From Cardinalis cardinalis (Eukaryota > Chordata > Aves > Passeriformes > Cardinalidae), in the NCBI GenBank assembly GCA_014549065.1, contig JACDOX010000016.1, positions 4,336,187-4,400,186 on the forward strand: a DNA stretch of 64,000 bases, given 5' to 3'. Position numbers and translations under genes: made by a program. This document shows, in pieces, positions 60,301 to 64,000 of this stretch. Under the pieces are notes generated by a model that did not search any database, had not been told where the DNA came from, and saw only the letters and a list, made by a program, of their open reading frames with translations. Position 1 is the first letter of the stretch. Every line of letters starts with the position of its first letter.

Positions 60301-63300
60301 TCCAGTGGGTTGTCTTGGTTCCATGGAATCATTGGCACATTTCTGGCCTGTGGCTGCAATAACCACATTTGCTCTCAGGCAGCATTAATAACTCAATTTC
60401 TACAATTAGTGGGCAGAAGATAAACCTTTTCNAGACAGATAATCCCAGGATGTTACGTACATGTTTCTTTGCATGTGATTTCTTTACATTTGAAGGCACC
60501 CCCCACTCTGTGCTTCCTTTGAGGTGTCAAAGTAGATGTGAGACAGCCATGGGGATCCCAGAGCTCCCACATGTCCCCAAAGGTTGCTTGCAGCAACCAA
60601 ACTGTGAGTCTGCCATCTTTGCTAGTGAAGACTTGCATGGAGGGCACCACCTCCTCTTTTTCCTAAATATTCTCAGCTCTCAGCTAGATCAAAAGTAAAA
60701 TATAAGATCTGATTGTGAATACTCTCATTTCTCGAATCATTTTAAGGAATATCCATTAAAATAGTGGTGTTTGGTCCAAAAGATGAAAAGAAAGGCTGAA
60801 GAGCAAGCCCAGACACAAATTTCCTTTTTACCTTTACTCTTTTACAGATTCTGTTTATTTACAGAGACCCAAAGCTAGGTCAGTGACTTATCTCATGTGC
60901 AACAGCCTAATCTATTTTTCTTTGACAAGTTACAGCCTTTGGAATGGATTGTTTATAATGGTNCTGCAGCATTTGTACTGCATTTACCAAATAATGTAGT
61001 AGGATGAACTCCCATTCCCACTGCAGTTATTAATAACAAACTCTGCATTGCTGCAGTGTGAGTACTGACACACCAAAGAACACTAAATGTGATTATTAAC
61101 TCCCATGATTGCACTAGTCTGCCAAGGAGGAATATATTTAAAAACTACAGTAGTAAGTAGTGGGGGAACACAAGCTTTGAGTCATTTACAAGGATCTTTT
61201 TGATTTCATCACCAAATAGACAAGTAAGGTAAATACTCAGAAAAAACCAAGCCCTATGACAGTTTAAAAATTGTTTTTCTGCATTCCTTCAGAGTTTACA
61301 TCAAAGCAAGAAAAGGGATTATCATCTTTAGAAATACAATTTCTTCATGTTGCTTTGCTCTAGTGAAGAGGTTTAAGCGTTTGAAGATTCTTTTCAGAAA
61401 GAAGACCAAACATGAGAGATTTCCAAGATGACCTTTNGATTTATATTTCAAGATTATTTTGTAGGGATAATGAGAGATATTATTTCCTTTTAGGCACTAA
61501 AACAGATCAGGTAAGAGGAGAACTCAGGGTACTGGTAAAAGGCTGCAGAATCTCACACATTTAAACCTTCAGCCAAATCCATCTGACTTNTTTAGGGACC
61601 TAGGTGGCATTTATATGGATCCTTGTTCAGTTCTCAGAAAGTAGACAATGTCCTCTGAAAGGTTCAGACATTGTTTCAGACATTGGGCACAGTGTTGTAA
61701 TCAGGAAAATTAGGATACAGACAAGCTATCTTTAGGTAAAATGCTCTATTTGCTTCTGTACCACTTTAGTATATCTAAAGAAAAAAGTACAGGAAATGTA
61801 AGACTCTCCTGTAATGGTGGTTAAAAAAATCAAGGTGAATGTGCTCACAGAATTATAACAGGCTGTGGCCCTAAATTCTTGTCAAGATTCACTATAANTC
61901 CTCTCCTTATCATTTACATTTCAACACATTAATACACCACTGTGCAAAAAATTGTTTCTTAAGTATTGAGAGAAGAACATCCAAGAAATTTGCTTAAATG
62001 CCACCAACATGCCAATGCTCTGTTGATTTATTCCAGAGCAATGCACCTGGACCCACCAGCTCTCACACATATTCCATCTGGAGAAACAGCTGTTTGCTCA
62101 ATAGCTGTCATATTGTCTGACACAAACAATTGCTTGTTCCATTTGTCATCAGGGATTCTCTTTGGGATTTGAAATACTTGAAAATGTCACATTTTGTTTC
62201 TGTCCTTAGGTTTNGAGCATTTTTTCCTACATAAAGTGCAGGGTTCCCCTGCAGCTCTGGGTAACTCCAGTCAGAATTACAGGGCCAAAAAGGTCAAGTT
62301 CAAGGTGGTTCACTGTGAGCTAAGGATGCCTAAGGAAGGGGAGGTGAAAACTAATATTTAGTAGGTCAAATGTGGCAGAGATAGTGGAAGGATCCTGTCA
62401 AATCACCAGGCTAAGAACATGAGACAATAAATACATTTTATANAAACCATGGGGGAGAAAGGAGAGGGAAATTCCAGCTCATGGAAACTGTGGATGATTA
62501 CAACAGTCAGGGCTGGGGAGTGACCTTAGGGAGTCATAGCTGTGGGGAAAGAACAAACATGTTTATTAGAAGTGTTGTTAGGGGATGTTTTGCATGAAGC
62601 AGTGAAATATGAATACTCAATGAACGAAGCAGCATGTTATTATTGCTGAGCAACTGGGAGGACTGTGGTAGATACTCAGCAGGAAATGAACCAACATTAT
62701 GGGATAGGAAAGTGCTTAGAAATGGAGAGATAGACCTGAAAAACATTTTAGCACAGGCAAGCTTTGAAGCTGAGGGTTGATGAAATCACCACACAAAAAT
62801 GTGTAAGAAGAAAATGTGGGAATTGAAGACAGCCATACAATAGCTCTGAAGAGCTGAGGGAACAGAACTGTACCCATCCAAACAGATGTTTTATGAACTG
62901 CAGGAGATAAGCACCAGGAGTGAAGGTAATGAAAACAGTAGATCAAGTTGCAGCCTGAAAAAATTGGTTTGAAAGTAAATTACAGTGGGTAATAATAGAG
63001 TCAGTAACGTGCATAATGGATTGGAAATCTAGTTAGCAGAGATAGAACATGCCAGGCAATTATCCATCTAATTCCTTCTTCACAAGTACTGTTTGTGGCA
63101 CAGGAGAAAGTGGCATGAATGACAATACTCAGCATGTTAAACTGCTCACAACATACAACTAATCAAGAGACAGGAAAACTTTCAAAAAACCTTTTCACTG
63201 ACAGCATGCACTATTAGAAATGCGTGTTTTATGAAACTCTGCACAAACAGGTCCTTGAGAATGACCTGCTTTCCTCTCAGCTGTGTGCATACTGGGCTTG

Positions 63301-63649
63301 CTGATGCCTCCTAACAGATTTGCTTCCTTTTTTGACCTAAACTGAAGAATAATGAATACTATGAATACCATAGTCAACTTTTTAAATGATATTTTTTGAA
63401 TGAACAATGTGGACTTATCATAATAAATCACCCAAAATGTCACTCCTCCAAAACTGGGATTTAATTAAACATCACTAAGCTCAAGAATTTTCAAAGGGGA
63501 AACTGTGGTGAGAGTGAACACAGCCAAAGACCAACAGCAGATAACCTATGTCTCCATCATTCAAGTCAAGGAGGATAAGATTTCTGCTGAACTTACTCAA
63601 CTTAAATTCACTGAATATAGAAAAGACAGAGTGATTGAAAGACANACAC
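57321..63649. other. Intergenic region right of NXT2, no supported gene
   Basis: AT-rich sequence with no exon that I can support. Local oddities: three copies of CTTAACATCC-like words at about 57511-57550, a 12-base tandem duplication (TATAAGGTGATG twice) near 59630-59655, and CAGCTCAGCTCAGCTC near 58876. None suggests a gene. Confidence 0.6.
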
Positions 63650-63805
63650 ATTTTCTGTGAGGANAGGCTGAGAGAGTTGGGATTGTTCAGTCTGGAGAAA
63701 AAANAGGCTGGGCTGCNTTGCAGTAAANNGGGCTTGTAAGAACGATGGGGACAGGCTTTTTAGCGGGGCCTGTTGTGACATGGGGAGGGTAAAGGTTTTA
63801 AACTG
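63650..63805 (+). mobile_element. CR1 LINE fragment abutting promoter
   Basis: In + orientation: GAGGANAGGCTGAGAGAGTTGGG, TTGTTCAGTCTGGAGAAAA, GGGCTTGTAAGAACGATGGGG and GACATGGGGAGGGTAAAGGTTTTAAACTG, the upstream part of the CR1 3' region. It ends at about 63805, where GC-rich promoter-like sequence begins, so the usual CR1 3' end is missing. Several Ns (including an NN pair) lie inside. Confidence 0.85.
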
Positions 63806-63834
63806 GGTTTTAAACGACCAGCGGCGGGTTTATG

Positions 63835-64000
63835 TCACGGGTTTGGGGCTGCCCGCAGCAGCGGCTCCGGGGCCGTTCCCCTCCTCACCCACAGGCGGCG
63901 CGCGCGCAGCGCCCGCGCCACCTGCGCCGCGCTGACGTCACGGCCCGTGCACGCCCCGGCGCGGCTGTGACGTCACGGCAGAGCGGCCGTTAATGGCCGG
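63835..64000 (+). promoter_or_regulatory. GC-rich promoter-like block with two perfect CREs
   Basis: The last 165 bases are CpG-dense and contain two exact cAMP-response elements TGACGTCA at 63933-63940 and 63968-63975, 35 bases apart start to start, each followed by CGGC. An ATG in the context TTAATGGCCGG lies at 63993-63995, so a coding region may begin at the very edge. The gene is outside the window and cannot be named; the CRE is palindromic, so the direction of transcription is a guess. Confidence 0.6.

Noticed and set aside
1..64000. CRISPR arrays, tRNA, rRNA, bacterial operons, LTR retroviruses
   Set aside because: None seen: no regularly spaced repeats with unique spacers, no cloverleaf-like genes recognised, no paired LTRs or gag/pol-like frames. 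The sequence is intron-bearing vertebrate DNA.

Overview
This is vertebrate nuclear DNA, most likely from a bird. Coding exons sit inside large introns, and two CpG-island promoters are visible. The only recognisable dispersed repeats are a few truncated CR1 (chicken repeat 1) LINE 3' ends. Two genes can be reconstructed exon by exon with consensus splice sites: ACSL4 on the + strand and NXT2 on the - strand. They are convergent neighbours, as in human Xq23. From general knowledge, this block lies on chicken chromosome 4p and on chromosome 4A in songbirds. No bacterial operon, CRISPR array, tRNA or rRNA gene was seen.

Layout. Bases 1-6.6 kb are upstream intergenic DNA with no supported gene. 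A CpG island at about 6.65-7.9 kb holds the ACSL4 promoter and a non-coding first exon with its donor at 7139. Intron 1 (7139-28613) carries CR1 fragments, two striking hairpin blocks (11.5 kb and 19.4 kb), a degenerate TA-rich tandem repeat (20.6-20.9 kb), an unexplained coding-like scrap (10.86-10.99 kb) and a well-formed candidate cassette exon (26310-26354) beside a (TG)12 run. Fourteen ACSL4 coding exons lie between 28780 and 41734 and sum to exactly 711 codons plus stop, the length of the long human isoform. The 3' UTR runs to about 43.47 kb. The interval 43.5-52.57 kb is intergenic with one CR1. NXT2 runs right to left from a CpG island at about 56.8-57.3 kb (ATG at 57177) through four coding exons to a stop at 52764, giving 141 codons. 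From 57.3 to 63.65 kb I see no gene. The last 150 bases are a GC-rich promoter-like block with two perfect cAMP-response elements, abutting a truncated CR1 and leading rightward out of the window.

Function. ACSL4 activates long-chain polyunsaturated fatty acids, notably arachidonate, to acyl-CoA. NXT2 is the small NTF2-fold partner of the NXF family in nuclear mRNA export. They are neighbours by synteny and are not known to work together.

The most interesting points are these: the near-perfect 35-base-arm hairpin in ACSL4 intron 1 with a second hairpin beside it; the candidate regulated 5' UTR exon; the two in-frame ACSL4 start codons of different context strength; the apparent absence of KCNE5 from the ACSL4-NXT2 interval; and the scattered single Ns, which in coding exons fall mostly at third codon positions and so look like masked polymorphic sites.
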